Of a DNA stretch of 64,000 bases, positions 17,922-27,591 are shown piece by piece (position 1 is the stretch's first letter; each line of letters starts with the position of its first letter). The DNA lies in the NCBI GenBank assembly GCA_023391105.1, contig JAEWBO010000042.1:10724-74723 (forward strand), given 5' to 3'. Made by a program: the position numbers and the translations under genes. The notes beneath the pieces are model-generated. The model searched no databases and was not told the origin of the DNA. It worked only from the letters and a program-made list of their open reading frames with translations. This DNA is from Bacillota bacterium (GTDB taxonomy: Bacteria; Bacillota; Clostridia; Christensenellales; SZUA-584).

Positions 17922-18749
17922 ATGAGCGAATTTTCAAGCTATGGTCTGGTTGGGGAGGATATCACCCATTCGTTTTCACCATCTATATACAACACTATTT
18001 TTGATACGCTGAAAATCGAGGCTGTCTATTTTCCGTTTCCCGTTCCTAAAGACAGGTTTTTGTCCGCGCTCCCCATACTGCGCATGGAGTTTGCAGGCTT
18101 CAACACCACTGCGCCCTTTCGCCGGGAAATTATGCTGCATCTGGATAGAACAGATGAAACGGCACGAAAGGCAGGCACAGCCAACACAATTGTTGTCAAA
18201 GATGAGAAGCTGATTGGTTATAACACTGAAACTGAGAGTTTCAGGCGCAGCCTGATCGGTTTTATAGGTGACCTTCACGACAAAGATATCCTGCTGGTGG
18301 GCGCGGGCGGTGTGGCCAGAGCAGTGGCCGGTGTGCTGCTGGATAAAGGCGCGTTTCTCACTTTGGTTTCGCGTAACGAGGATCATGCCGTGGCGCTCAA
18401 AGAGAGTCTGCAGGAGAAATATCACAAAAACAGGATCAAGACGGTTAAAGGCCTTTCGGAGCCGGACGAGTTCTACGCCGTATTCAATACGGCCAAGGTG
18501 GATATTGGAGGCAAAGCCTCAGATATTTACATCCACCCGCACACATACCAAAGCTTTAAATTTGCTTATGATACGTCTTATGTGCCCACGGAATTCTTGA
18601 AAAAGGCGAAAAGCTACGGCGCAAAAACAAAAAACGGTCTGGACATGCTTTTCTATCAGGCCGTCATCTCGGTCAATCTTTGGATGGGGCAGGAGATGGA
18701 GCCAAAAGCAATTGAGGAAGCCCACCGCAGGGTGATTGAACAGTTTTAA
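17922..18749 (+). CDS. Shikimate dehydrogenase-like protein with altered catalytic dyad
   Basis: A 275-residue AroE-fold protein: substrate domain with SFSPSIYN (the two Ser bind shikimate in AroE), then a Rossmann domain with GAGGVARAVA and a C-terminal LDMLFYQAV helix. Two near-invariant AroE residues differ. The catalytic Lys of NVTxPxK is Arg67 (NTTAPFR), and the paired Asp of NTDG is Glu103 (NTET). Both changes keep charge, so activity on shikimate or another substrate is possible, but it may not be the housekeeping enzyme. GTG 17910 and ATG 17919 are alternative starts; 17922 is five bases after GAGAG. It stands alone, not in an aromatic operon. Confidence 0.8.
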   Translation: MSEFSSYGLVGEDITHSFSPSIYNTIFDTLKIEAVYFPFPVPKDRFLSALPILRMEFAGFNTTAPFRREIMLHLDRTDETARKAGTANTIVVKDEKLIGYNTETESFRRSLIGFIGDLHDKDILLVGAGGVARAVAGVLLDKGAFLTLVSRNEDHAVALKESLQEKYHKNRIKTVKGLSEPDEFYAVFNTAKVDIGGKASDIYIHPHTYQSFKFAYDTSYVPTEFLKKAKSYGAKTKNGLDMLFYQAVISVNLWMGQEMEPKAIEEAHRRVIEQF

Positions 18750-18807
18750 AGTCATATCTGTTTATAAGTCAATGTGGCTGAAAGGTTGCAGCCATGACGG
18801 AATCCGG

Positions 18808-19740
18808 TTAATCGCCGAGGACGATCTGTATACTATTTCCGTCAGATTTAAAAAGCACATCGCCCGAGTTATCGGTGCGCAGCGTCTCAATACTGTATCG
18901 GCCGAGTAAATCCAGTGTTTCATCATGCGGATGGCCGTATTTGTTATCCTTGCCGCAGCTGATCACCGCATAATCTGGCGAAACGGCTTTCAGAAATGTT
19001 TCGGATGTGCCGGTATATGATCCGTGATGAGCCACTTTTAGCACGTCGGCGTCGATATTGTATCCGGCGCCGAGCACCTGATCTTCCGCCCATTCTTCGG
19101 CGTCGCCCGTAAACAAAAATTCGGTATCCAGATAATCCAGAAAAAGCATCACGCTTTCGTTGTTCGCGTCCTTATTCGCGTCTTGAGCAGGGGATACGAT
19201 GGTGCATGCCGCTTCGCCCAGATCAAACGTTACACCTGCAAAAGCTTCAACAATCGGAATTTTACGAGCATCAATGGTGTCTCTTAAGTTTTGATATGTT
19301 TTGGAATCGCTTTGCATGTCGGGTAAATAAATGCAGCCGATTTCATAGTCGTTAATAATTTGAGCCATGCCGCCGATATGATCAGCATGGGGGTGTGTGG
19401 CGACAAGTATGTCAATCTGTGAGATGCCGCGCTCATCAAGCTCCTCTTTGATTGCCTTGGCATCCTTTGCTTCTCCCGCGTCGATCAGCATCGTTTCGTC
19501 CGCGCCGAAGGCGACAAGTATGCTGTCTCCCTGATCCGCATCGATGACCATGACATGAAGCTCTTCCTTTAAAACGGCGGCTGGTGTGGGCGCGGGATGC
19601 TCCGAACCGGCCGGTACACCGTTAATGACAGCCACATAAAGCGCAATACAGAGTGTGACGGCCAAACTCAATACAAGTAAGATTCGATTAAGCCTTCTTG
19701 ATGCATTTTTTCTCGTGCTGTGTGATCGGCCTTGTTTCAT
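18808..19740 (-). CDS. Secreted/anchored ComEC-type metallo-beta-lactamase-fold hydrolase
   Basis: 310 residues: a basic tail, one TM segment (about 18-40) and an MBL domain of the ComEC C-terminal type placed outside the membrane. Motifs are DADQGDSILV, the metal ligands in THPHADHIGG, LFTGDAEEWAED and the late VAHHGS. ComEC-like MBL domains are proposed to degrade the non-transported DNA strand; standalone versions are common in Clostridia and mostly uncharacterised. A full-length ComEC is encoded at 47997-50255. AAGGAG precedes the start, and a strong minus-strand promoter lies just upstream. Confidence 0.88.
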   Translation of the reverse strand: MKQGRSHSTRKNASRRLNRILLVLSLAVTLCIALYVAVINGVPAGSEHPAPTPAAVLKEELHVMVIDADQGDSILVAFGADETMLIDAGEAKDAKAIKEELDERGISQIDILVATHPHADHIGGMAQIINDYEIGCIYLPDMQSDSKTYQNLRDTIDARKIPIVEAFAGVTFDLGEAACTIVSPAQDANKDANNESVMLFLDYLDTEFLFTGDAEEWAEDQVLGAGYNIDADVLKVAHHGSYTGTSETFLKAVSPDYAVISCGKDNKYGHPHDETLDLLGRYSIETLRTDNSGDVLFKSDGNSIQIVLGD

Positions 19741-19786
19741 ACCTGTCTCCTTGTTTTCTTAGGGAGTGCTTCCCGTATTCGATATG

Positions 19787-19816
19787 ATTCTAGCGCCTGA
19801 AAAACTTATCTGTCAA
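19787..19816 (-). promoter_or_regulatory. Promoter of the ComEC-type hydrolase
   Basis: On the minus strand: a perfect TTGACA, 18 bases, TAGAAT. About 45 bases separate the -10 from the start codon. Confidence 0.7.
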
Positions 19817-19900
19817 CATTGCTGAGTATAGGTTTGTATATTCTTTCATCAATCTTCGCAAAAAGAGAATATCAAAGAAAAATATCACGCATAATTGATG

Positions 19901-19929
19901 TTGTACTGCCTTACTAAATGGGGTATAAT
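19901..19929 (+). promoter_or_regulatory. ppdK promoter
   Basis: TTGTAC, 17 bases, TATAAT; the -10 lies 62 bases upstream of the ppdK start, leaving a short leader. Confidence 0.75.
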
Positions 19930-19991
19930 TTTTTAGCTAGATTTTTTAACAAGGTTGAAATGCCTTGAAAAATGTTGAAGGAGTTGTATAA

Positions 19992-22622
19992 ATGTCAAAA
20001 CAGTATGTGTATCTTTTTAGCGAAGGAAATGCGTCAATGAAGAACCTTCTTGGGGGCAAAGGCGCCAACCTGGCAGAGATGACGGGTCTCGGGCTGCCGG
20101 TGCCGCAGGGTTTCACGGTTTCGACAGAAGCGTGCACGCGCTACTACGAAGACTGTAAAATGATCGCGGACGATATCGTCAAGCAGATTTTTGACGGCAT
20201 GGTTAAAATGGAGGAGATCAACAAAAAGAAATTTGGTGATCCCGAAAATCCGCTTCTCGTATCCGTCCGTTCGGGCGCGAGAGCATCGATGCCCGGTATG
20301 ATGGACACAATTTTGAACCTCGGCCTTAATGACGTGGCAGTGGAAGGCCTCGCAAAGCTCACGCAGAACGAGCGTTTTGCCTACGACAGCTACAGACGCT
20401 TCATCCAGATGTTCTCGGATGTTGTGATGTGCATCCCCAAGGCCAAATTCGAAGAAATTTTGGACGATGTTAAGGAAGAGAACGGTGCGAAGAGCGACAC
20501 GGACTTAACGGCAGAAAACCTAAAGACTGTTGTACAAAGATACAAGGCGCTGTATCTCGTCGAGATGGGAACTGAATTCCCGCAGGAACCCAAGGTTCAG
20601 CTAATGGAATCCATTAAAGCTGTTTTCCGTTCTTGGGACAACCCCCGTGCTATCGTATATCGCCGCATGAACGACATCCCGGGCGACTGGGGCACAGCCG
20701 TTAACGTTCAGGCCATGGTTTTCGGCAACATGGGCAACGATTCGGGAACGGGCGTGGCATTTACACGCAATCCTTCAACAGGTGAAAAGAAGCTGTATGG
20801 TGAGTTCCTTATGAACGCGCAGGGCGAAGACGTGGTGGCCGGTATCCGCACACCCAAAGAGATATCCGAGCTCGCCGGCACAATGCCCGAAGTATACAAT
20901 CAGTTTGTGGCCATCGCGCAGAAGCTGGAAGATCACTATCGCGATATGCAGGATATGGAGTTCACCATCGAAAAGGGTACGCTTTATATGCTCCAAACGA
21001 GAAACGGCAAGCGTACCGCTGCTGCGGCGCTGAAAATCGCTGTTGATCTTGTGGCGGAAGGCAAGCTGTCAAAAGAAGAAGCACTGCTCAAAGTAGAGCC
21101 CAAGCAGCTTGATGCGCTGCTGCATCCCACGTTTGATCCAAAGGCTATCAAGAGCGCCAAGTCGATCGCAAAGGGCCTTGCGGCTTCGCCGGGTGCGGCC
21201 TGCGGCAAGATCTACTTCACGGCTGAGGAAGCCAAGGAAGCTGCGGATGCGGGCGAAGACGTTATTCTCGTTCGCCTTGAGACCTCTCCCGAGGACATCG
21301 AGGGTATGTACGCTTCCAAGGGTATTCTGACAGCCAGAGGCGGCATGACGTCTCACGCGGCAGTTGTCGCGAGAGGAATGGGCACCTGCTGTGTGTCCGG
21401 CTGCGGCGATATCATGATTGTGGAAAGTGCCAAGACGATGCGCGTAGAGGGCAAGGTGTATCAAGAAGGCGATTACATTTCGCTCGACGGTTCCACCGGG
21501 CTGGTTTACGGCGAAAAGGTCGCGACACTCGAAGCTGAGCTGACCGGCGATTTTGGTACCATCATGGAATGGGCCGACGAGGTGAGAACACTTAAGGTGA
21601 GAACCAACGCGGATACACCCAAGGATGCAATACAAGCGATGCGTTTCGGTGCGGAAGGCATCGGCCTTTGCCGCACAGAGCACATGTTCTTCGACGAAGA
21701 CAGAATTCCCGCTGTGCGCGAGATGATCGTCTCCAAGACTGTGGATCAGCGTGTGCGTGCGCTTAACAAACTGCTGCCTATGCAGAAAAAGGACTTCAAG
21801 GGTATTTACGAAGCAATGGGCGAGCTGCCAGTTACCATCCGTCTGCTGGATCCGCCGCTTCATGAATTCCTGCCCTCTGAGGAAGATGATATCAAGAAAC
21901 TCGCCAAGGAAATGATCATCCCTGTGGAAGAGCTCATGCTCACGATTTCCAACCTGCACGAGTTCAACCCGATGCTGGGTCACAGAGGCTGCCGTTTGGC
22001 CGTCACATATCCTGAAATTGCCGAGATGCAGGCACGCGCCATCATGGAAGCGGCTATCGAGGTAGCGCAGGAGAAGGGCGTCAGCATCAAACCTGAGATC
22101 ATGATTCCGCTCATCGGCGAGATCAAAGAGCTTAAATACGTCAAAGACGTTGTTGTGCAAACATGCGAAGAAGTCATTTGCGAAAAAGGCGTGAAGATCG
22201 ATTACATGGTGGGAACCATGATCGAAGTGCCGCGCGCGGCGCTCACTGCTGATGAAATCGCGGAGGAAGCAGAATTCTTCTCGTTCGGAACCAACGACCT
22301 GACACAGATGACGTTCGGTTTCTCGCGTGACGATGCGGGCAAGTTCCTCGACGACTACTACAATAAGAAGATATACGAATCCGATCCGTTCGCGAAGGTG
22401 GATCAGAAGGGCGTCGGCAAGCTCATGAAGATGGCAGCCGAGCTCGGCAGAAAGGTGCGCCCGAATATCAAGCTCGGTATTTGCGGCGAGCACGGCGGCG
22501 AGCCCAGCTCGGTCAAGTTCTGCCATGATATCGGCTTGCAGTATGTATCCTGCTCACCGTTCCGTGTGCCGATCGCAAGGCTGGCGGCGGCTCACGCGGC
22601 GATACTTGCGAAGCAGGCATAA
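19992..22622 (+). CDS. ppdK: Pyruvate, phosphate dikinase
   Basis: 876 residues, full length for PPDK. Domain order: ATP-grasp nucleotide domain (starting MSKQYVYLFSEGNASMKNLL, with GGKGANLAEM), swivelling phosphohistidine domain with His455 in GGMTSHAAVVARG, and C-terminal PEP/pyruvate TIM barrel (GAEGIGLCRTEHMF, HRGCRLAVTYPE, FGTNDLTQMT, GICGEHGG). It interconverts pyruvate, ATP and phosphate with PEP, AMP and pyrophosphate; in anaerobes it often serves glycolysis as well as gluconeogenesis. It has its own promoter, a GAAGGAG ribosome site and its own terminator, so it is monocistronic. Confidence 0.98.
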   Translation: MSKQYVYLFSEGNASMKNLLGGKGANLAEMTGLGLPVPQGFTVSTEACTRYYEDCKMIADDIVKQIFDGMVKMEEINKKKFGDPENPLLVSVRSGARASMPGMMDTILNLGLNDVAVEGLAKLTQNERFAYDSYRRFIQMFSDVVMCIPKAKFEEILDDVKEENGAKSDTDLTAENLKTVVQRYKALYLVEMGTEFPQEPKVQLMESIKAVFRSWDNPRAIVYRRMNDIPGDWGTAVNVQAMVFGNMGNDSGTGVAFTRNPSTGEKKLYGEFLMNAQGEDVVAGIRTPKEISELAGTMPEVYNQFVAIAQKLEDHYRDMQDMEFTIEKGTLYMLQTRNGKRTAAAALKIAVDLVAEGKLSKEEALLKVEPKQLDALLHPTFDPKAIKSAKSIAKGLAASPGAACGKIYFTAEEAKEAADAGEDVILVRLETSPEDIEGMYASKGILTARGGMTSHAAVVARGMGTCCVSGCGDIMIVESAKTMRVEGKVYQEGDYISLDGSTGLVYGEKVATLEAELTGDFGTIMEWADEVRTLKVRTNADTPKDAIQAMRFGAEGIGLCRTEHMFFDEDRIPAVREMIVSKTVDQRVRALNKLLPMQKKDFKGIYEAMGELPVTIRLLDPPLHEFLPSEEDDIKKLAKEMIIPVEELMLTISNLHEFNPMLGHRGCRLAVTYPEIAEMQARAIMEAAIEVAQEKGVSIKPEIMIPLIGEIKELKYVKDVVVQTCEEVICEKGVKIDYMVGTMIEVPRAALTADEIAEEAEFFSFGTNDLTQMTFGFSRDDAGKFLDDYYNKKIYESDPFAKVDQKGVGKLMKMAAELGRKVRPNIKLGICGEHGGEPSSVKFCHDIGLQYVSCSPFRVPIARLAAAHAAILAKQA

Positions 22623-22642
22623 CAAATCACCAAAAGCTTATT

Positions 22643-22674
22643 AGGACGGGGCGCATGCTCCGTCCTTGTTTTTT
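22643..22674 (+). terminator. ppdK terminator
   Basis: AGGACGG pairs with CCGTCCT around a GC-rich loop, followed by TGTTTTTT. Confidence 0.9.
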
Positions 22675-22771
22675 GTGAACAGACTGCAAACAATAGGGGG
22701 AAATGCATTCGCATTCCGAAAATTCGTACGCTTTGGGCAGGACTTTTTCAATATTTGTTTAAATAATATGT

Positions 22772-23779
22772 ATGGATATGAACGATCTGCGTTTTCGCGA
22801 AATCAGCGAGAAAAATGAATTGGAGCGGCTGTCGCCCTATGCGGCCAAAGCGGCGTTTTCCAGGGGGCGTGAGCATTCCTTGGAACCGTGCCCGCTGCGC
22901 ACGGCTTTTCAGCGCGATCGTGACAGAATCATCCATTGCAAATCATTCCGGCGTTTGAAGCATAAGACGCAGGTGTTTCTTTCGCCCGAGGGCGACCATT
23001 ACCGCACGCGCCTCACGCATACGCTGGAGGTATCGCAAATTGCACGGACAATTTCACGCAGCCTCGCGCTTAACGAGGACTTGACGGAAGCCATCGCGCT
23101 GGGCCATGATCTTGGGCACACGCCTTTCGGTCATGCGGGAGAACGCGTGCTGCAAAAGCTCACAAAACATTTTGAGCATAATGAACAGAGCCTGCGCGTG
23201 GTGGAACTGCTGGAGAACGGCACAGGACTCAATTTGACATACGAGGTCAGAGACGGTATACTCAACCACCGCAAATCCAGTACACCCGAAACGTTGGAAG
23301 GCATGGTTGTCAACTTCGCTGACAGAATCGCCTATATAAACCATGATATCGACGACGCATTGCGCGCGGGCGTGATAGACAAGATACCCGAGGAATGCGC
23401 CGCTGGGCTGGGGCACACACATGGTGAGCGCATCAACACGATGATTACGGATATTGTGTTCAGCAGCGCGGGAAAGCCGCACATATCCATGTCGGACGGC
23501 AACGCCGCACTCACCGAAAAGCTGCGGCAGTTCATGTTTGACCGTGTTTACCTTGGTTCAGTTGCGAAAAAAGAAGAGACGAAGGCCGAGGGCATGCTGG
23601 AGATGCTTTTTGAGCTGTTCATGAAAAAGCCCGATATGATGGGCGAGGACGCGGCGCGGCGCGTGGAAGCGTATGGTCTGCAAACCACAGTTACCGATTA
23701 TATCGCGGGGATGACCGATAGGTACGCGGTGGCACTGTTCAGGGAAATCTATATTCCGAAAGGCTGGTACAAGTATTAG
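22772..23779 (+). CDS. dgt: Deoxyguanosinetriphosphate triphosphohydrolase-like HD protein
   Basis: 335 residues of the dGTPase/HD superfamily. Metal and catalytic residues are His83 (RLTHTLEV), His112-Asp113 (LGHDLGHTPFGH), His116 and His121, with a distal Asp in ADRIAYINHDIDDA. It removes triphosphate from dNTPs. The gene sits directly ahead of dnaG as in many Clostridia. No Shine-Dalgarno is visible before ATG 22772 or the in-frame ATG 22778; TAATAT at 22764-22769 could be a -10 of a leaderless transcript. The stop codon overlaps the next start by one base. Confidence 0.93.
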   Translation: MDMNDLRFREISEKNELERLSPYAAKAAFSRGREHSLEPCPLRTAFQRDRDRIIHCKSFRRLKHKTQVFLSPEGDHYRTRLTHTLEVSQIARTISRSLALNEDLTEAIALGHDLGHTPFGHAGERVLQKLTKHFEHNEQSLRVVELLENGTGLNLTYEVRDGILNHRKSSTPETLEGMVVNFADRIAYINHDIDDALRAGVIDKIPEECAAGLGHTHGERINTMITDIVFSSAGKPHISMSDGNAALTEKLRQFMFDRVYLGSVAKKEETKAEGMLEMLFELFMKKPDMMGEDAARRVEAYGLQTTVTDYIAGMTDRYAVALFREIYIPKGWYKY

Positions 23780-25536
23780 TGGCAAGATTCAGCGATGTCT
23801 GGCTGTCTGAGCTTTACACGAAAAGCGACATCGTGGATGTCATATCCGAATATACGACGCTGACCGAACGCGGCGGCAGATACTGGGGGCTGTGTCCGTT
23901 TCATCATGAGAAGACACCGTCTTTTTCCGTAAACCGCGAAAAGCAGCTTTATTACTGTTTTGGCTGCAAACAAGGCGGCAACGTAGCGAATTTCATCATG
24001 AAAGTCGAGAACCTCACGTTCGGTGAATCGGTGGAGCAGCTGGCTCGCCGCTGCGGGCTGCCCATGCCGCAGATGATCGACGATAAGCAGTACCGTGAGG
24101 TCAAAGAGAAAAAGCTTAAGATTGCCGCGATGCACAAGCTTGCGGCACGGTTTTACCACGATACGCTGATGTCGCCGGAAGGAAAAACGGCTCTCGGCTA
24201 TTTAAAAAAGCGAGGCATCGGTGAAGATGCAGTCAAGCGCTTTGGCCTTGGCTATTCGCCGGACAGATGGGACAGCGTGGCATCTCTGCTTGCCGAAAAC
24301 GGTTATTCGTCCGCGCTGATTAATGAAAGCGGCCTTGTGACAGCAAAGAACGACAAGGTGTTTGACACGTTCCGTAACCGCGTCATGTATCCTATTATTA
24401 ACGTGTTTGGTGATGTGATCGCTTTTGGCGGGCGTGTGCTGGACGATTCAACGCCCAAGTACTTAAACACGAAGGAAACCACACTTTTTAACAAACGCCG
24501 CAACCTCTACGGGATCGATCTGCTGCGGCGGCAGCAAAGCATTAAAAGTGCGGTGATTGTGGAAGGGTATATGGACGTGGTGTCCATGTATGCCCATGGC
24601 GTCAAGTCCGTGGTGGCATCGCTGGGCACAGCGCTTACCAAGGAACAGGCTGTACTAATCAAACGCTACACAAACGATGTATTCATTGCATATGACGGCG
24701 ACGAGGCTGGAGAAATCGCCACGCAAAAAGCAATGGATATACTCGAAGCGGAAGGTCTTAGCGTACGCGTGATTCGCTTCGACGAAGGGCTCGATCCGGA
24801 CGACTTTATCCGCAAATTCGGGCTTACAGGCTTTGCAAGAAAGGTGAAGACAGCTCCCTCAGCCATCGGCTACAGGCTGGAGATAAAAAAACGCGAGTAT
24901 ATGCTGGACACCGAGGATGGAAGGGAGGGTTATGCCATTGAAGCCGCGAAGATCATATCGCGTATCGACAGTCCGATCAAGCGCGAAAGATATGCAGAGA
25001 CCATTGCAGAGCAGTCCGGATACAGCGCGGCCTCGATTTTGGGCCAAATGCATAAGAAGAATTCAAATGAGAATACTAATGCCAATTATAGGTATAATAA
25101 GACTGAAAAAACCGTCACAGATGGTTCGCAAAGCGCATTTTTGTCCTGCGCAATGGAGGATATCAGATATTTTGCAGACGTTGCGGATAGTATCAGTGCG
25201 GAAGAGTTCGTGCTAAAAACGCATAAAAATATATTTTCAGCATTATATGATAGCGTAAAAAGAGGAATTCAGCCTACAAATGCCGAACTATTATCGCAGC
25301 TTGAGGACGAAGAGGATCGAAACGAAGCCGTAAGGCTTATGGGGATAAAGACTGCGGCCGACGATCCGCCTGTATTTCTTAAGGATTGTGTCACAAGAAT
25401 GCGCATTGAAAGGCGTGAAAGGGAGAGGGAAGCGCTCAAGGAAGCGCTGCGCGGCGCATCGATCGACGAACAGCGCAAACTGCTTGCAAAGATCGGTGAG
25501 ATAGACAAAGAATTGAACCAAATAAGGTTTGAGTGA
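23779..25536 (+). CDS. dnaG: DNA primase
   Basis: 585 residues. N-terminal CHC2 zinc finger (Cys39, His42, Cys60, Cys63 in CPFHHEK and YYCFGC), then the primase core with TOPRIM motifs (VIVEGYMDV about residue 258, AYDGDEAG about 304) and a C-terminal helicase-interaction region with an Asn-rich linker near 425. It makes RNA primers at the replication fork. It starts at GTG 23779, which shares its G with the preceding stop codon, so translation is probably coupled. Sigma A follows, the classic macromolecular synthesis order. Confidence 0.97.
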   Translation: MARFSDVWLSELYTKSDIVDVISEYTTLTERGGRYWGLCPFHHEKTPSFSVNREKQLYYCFGCKQGGNVANFIMKVENLTFGESVEQLARRCGLPMPQMIDDKQYREVKEKKLKIAAMHKLAARFYHDTLMSPEGKTALGYLKKRGIGEDAVKRFGLGYSPDRWDSVASLLAENGYSSALINESGLVTAKNDKVFDTFRNRVMYPIINVFGDVIAFGGRVLDDSTPKYLNTKETTLFNKRRNLYGIDLLRRQQSIKSAVIVEGYMDVVSMYAHGVKSVVASLGTALTKEQAVLIKRYTNDVFIAYDGDEAGEIATQKAMDILEAEGLSVRVIRFDEGLDPDDFIRKFGLTGFARKVKTAPSAIGYRLEIKKREYMLDTEDGREGYAIEAAKIISRIDSPIKRERYAETIAEQSGYSAASILGQMHKKNSNENTNANYRYNKTEKTVTDGSQSAFLSCAMEDIRYFADVADSISAEEFVLKTHKNIFSALYDSVKRGIQPTNAELLSQLEDEEDRNEAVRLMGIKTAADDPPVFLKDCVTRMRIERREREREALKEALRGASIDEQRKLLAKIGEIDKELNQIRFE

Positions 25537-25552
25537 ATAGGGTGATTTTATT

Positions 25553-26839
25553 TTGAACAAGAAAATGACGGCGAAGCCAAAGGTGACGGAGAAACCTGCC
25601 GTTAAGAGCGAACCGTCTATGGCTGCCCCGCAGACGGGCAAGCCGGAAGCAAAACAGAATACGGCCGTCAATGACGATCGGCCTGTAAAAAAGAATAAGA
25701 CAGAAGCGGAAGTGACGCTGTCCAAAGAGAACCTGGCCAAACTGCAGGCGCTGAGCGTCATATCTCAGACGGACAAAGAGGAAAAGCTTAAGGACATCAT
25801 CGAATCGGGCAAAAAGAAAGGCGTATTAACTTACAAGGAAATCAATGATGCGCTGGACGGCGCCGAAATTGACGCCGAAAACCTCGATAAGCTCTTGGGC
25901 GCGCTCGAACAGATGAAGATCGACGTCATTGACGCTGAGATTGAGAAGGATATTTCGGACGAAGAAGAGGATATCGATTCAGATATCGATCTTTCGGTGC
26001 CCGAAGGCATCAGCATTGACGACCCTGTCAGGATGTACTTAAAAGAGATCGGCAAGGTGAGCCTGTTGTCTGCGGACGAAGAGGTGGATCTTGCCAAACG
26101 CATGGCTCTGGGAGAGGACGAAGCCAAGCGCAAGCTTGCCGAAGCAAATCTGCGCCTTGTGGTCAGCATTGCCAAACGCTATGTGGGGCGAGGCATGCTG
26201 TTCCTCGATCTGATTCAGGAAGGCAACCTCGGGCTGATCAAGGCTGTAGAGAAATTTGATTATACCAAGGGATATAAGTTTTCGACCTATGCCACATGGT
26301 GGATACGTCAGGCAATCACGCGCGCGATTGCGGATCAGGCACGAACCATTCGTATTCCGGTGCATATGGTGGAAACCATCAATAAGCTGATCCGGGTATC
26401 GCGGCAGCTGCTTCAGCAATACGGGCGCGACCCGCTGCCCGAAGAAGTAGCGCGCGAAATGGATATCAGCGAAGATAAGGTCAGAGAGATCATCAAGATC
26501 GCTCAAGAGCCTGTGTCTCTCGAAACGCCGATTGGTGAGGAGGAAGACAGCCACCTTGGCGACTTCATCCCCGATGACGATGCGCCTGCACCCGCGGAGG
26601 CCGCTGCGTTTACGTTGCTCAAAGAGCAGCTTATGGATGTGCTGGATACGCTGACACCGCGTGAGGAAAAGGTGCTGCGTCTGCGCTTTGGTCTGGACGA
26701 CGGACGCGCGCGCACGCTTGAAGAGGTCGGCAAGGAATTCATGGTCACAAGAGAGCGCATCCGCCAGATAGAAGCCAAGGCGCTAAGAAAGCTGCGCCAT
26801 CCAAGCCGCAGCAAAAAATTAAGAGACTTCCTGGACTAA
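25553..26839 (+). CDS. sigA: RNA polymerase primary sigma factor (sigma A)
   Basis: 428 residues starting at TTG 25553 behind AGGGTGAT; ATG 25565 is a weaker alternative. A Lys/Pro-rich tail of about 65 residues precedes region 1.1. An acidic stretch (about 128-145, EEEDIDSDID) links to region 1.2 (DPVRMYLKEIGKVSLL), region 2 with the -10 recognition helix (YKFSTYATWWIRQAITRAIA), region 3 and region 4 helix-turn-helix (VTRERIRQIEAKALRKLRH). The non-ATG start may limit its synthesis. It is the housekeeping sigma for the TTGACA/TATAAT promoters seen in this window. Confidence 0.98.
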   Translation: MNKKMTAKPKVTEKPAVKSEPSMAAPQTGKPEAKQNTAVNDDRPVKKNKTEAEVTLSKENLAKLQALSVISQTDKEEKLKDIIESGKKKGVLTYKEINDALDGAEIDAENLDKLLGALEQMKIDVIDAEIEKDISDEEEDIDSDIDLSVPEGISIDDPVRMYLKEIGKVSLLSADEEVDLAKRMALGEDEAKRKLAEANLRLVVSIAKRYVGRGMLFLDLIQEGNLGLIKAVEKFDYTKGYKFSTYATWWIRQAITRAIADQARTIRIPVHMVETINKLIRVSRQLLQQYGRDPLPEEVAREMDISEDKVREIIKIAQEPVSLETPIGEEEDSHLGDFIPDDDAPAPAEAAAFTLLKEQLMDVLDTLTPREEKVLRLRFGLDDGRARTLEEVGKEFMVTRERIRQIEAKALRKLRHPSRSKKLRDFLD

Positions 26840-26865
26840 CGCTAAGTCCACATAATGTAAAATTC

Positions 26866-26890
26866 GAGGCAGCCTTGGGCTGCCTCTGTT
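26866..26890 (+). terminator. Hairpin after sigA
   Basis: GAGGCAGCC pairs perfectly with GGCTGCCTC over a TTG loop. Only TGTTG follows, so termination may be partial and allow read-through into trmK. Confidence 0.6.
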
Positions 26891-26910
26891 GTGCATAAAG
26901 GGGGAAAGCA

Positions 26911-27591
26911 ATGCTGTCATTCAGGCTTAAGGCTATCGTGTCTTTGGTGCCCGAATCGGAAACTGTGGCGGATATCGGCTGTGATCACGGAAAAGTGGCT
27001 GTCTGGCTGCTGAAAAACGACAGAGCCAAATACGCGGTGTGCGGAGATATAAGCGGCCGTTCTCTCGAAAAAGCGAGAAAGCTTGTGGCGTCTAAAGGCC
27101 TCAAGGAAGCCGTGTCGCTGCGCGAAGGCAGCGGCTTCGATGTCGTGGATAAGAGCGAGGCTCAAACGGCAGTGGTTGCCGGCATGGGCGGAGAGCTCAT
27201 CACGTCAATACTCGAACAGGGAAGAGACAAGCTGCCCGACACACTCGTGCTATCGTGCAACAAGGGCTCCGGCGTTTTAAGAAAGTGGCTTAGCGAAAAC
27301 GGGTTTTCTATTGAGGAAGAAGACCTTGTGCTGGAGAACAGACATTATTATCCGGTGATCCGAGCGAAGCGCGGTGAAAGCAAAGCGCTAAATGAGCTGG
27401 AGCTGGAATTTGGCCCCGTGCTTCTTGAAAGGAAGCCAAAGCTGCTCAAATATTATGTGAACCATCGTATCGACCTGACGAAGGCGATCCGCGCCAAGCT
27501 TCAAAAAACAAAGGCAGCGAGAAAAGAAGAGCTGCTGGGTGAAATCGACGAGAGGCTCAAAACGTATGCCGAGGTACTAAAATGCCTTTAG
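26911..27591 (+). CDS. trmK: tRNA (adenine-22-N1)-methyltransferase
   Basis: A 226-residue Rossmann methyltransferase of the TrmK/YqfN family. The SAM loop is ADIGCDHGKVA (residues 20-30), and the family motif VAGMGGELI follows at about 90. A coiled C-terminal extension (about 165-226) is rich in Lys and Leu. It methylates A22 of tRNA-Ser/Tyr type substrates in Gram-positives. The place between sigA and a Nif3-family gene is conserved from Bacillus to Clostridia. GGGGGAAAG precedes the start; it overlaps the next gene by ten bases. Confidence 0.94.
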   Translation: MLSFRLKAIVSLVPESETVADIGCDHGKVAVWLLKNDRAKYAVCGDISGRSLEKARKLVASKGLKEAVSLREGSGFDVVDKSEAQTAVVAGMGGELITSILEQGRDKLPDTLVLSCNKGSGVLRKWLSENGFSIEEEDLVLENRHYYPVIRAKRGESKALNELELEFGPVLLERKPKLLKYYVNHRIDLTKAIRAKLQKTKAARKEELLGEIDERLKTYAEVLKCL

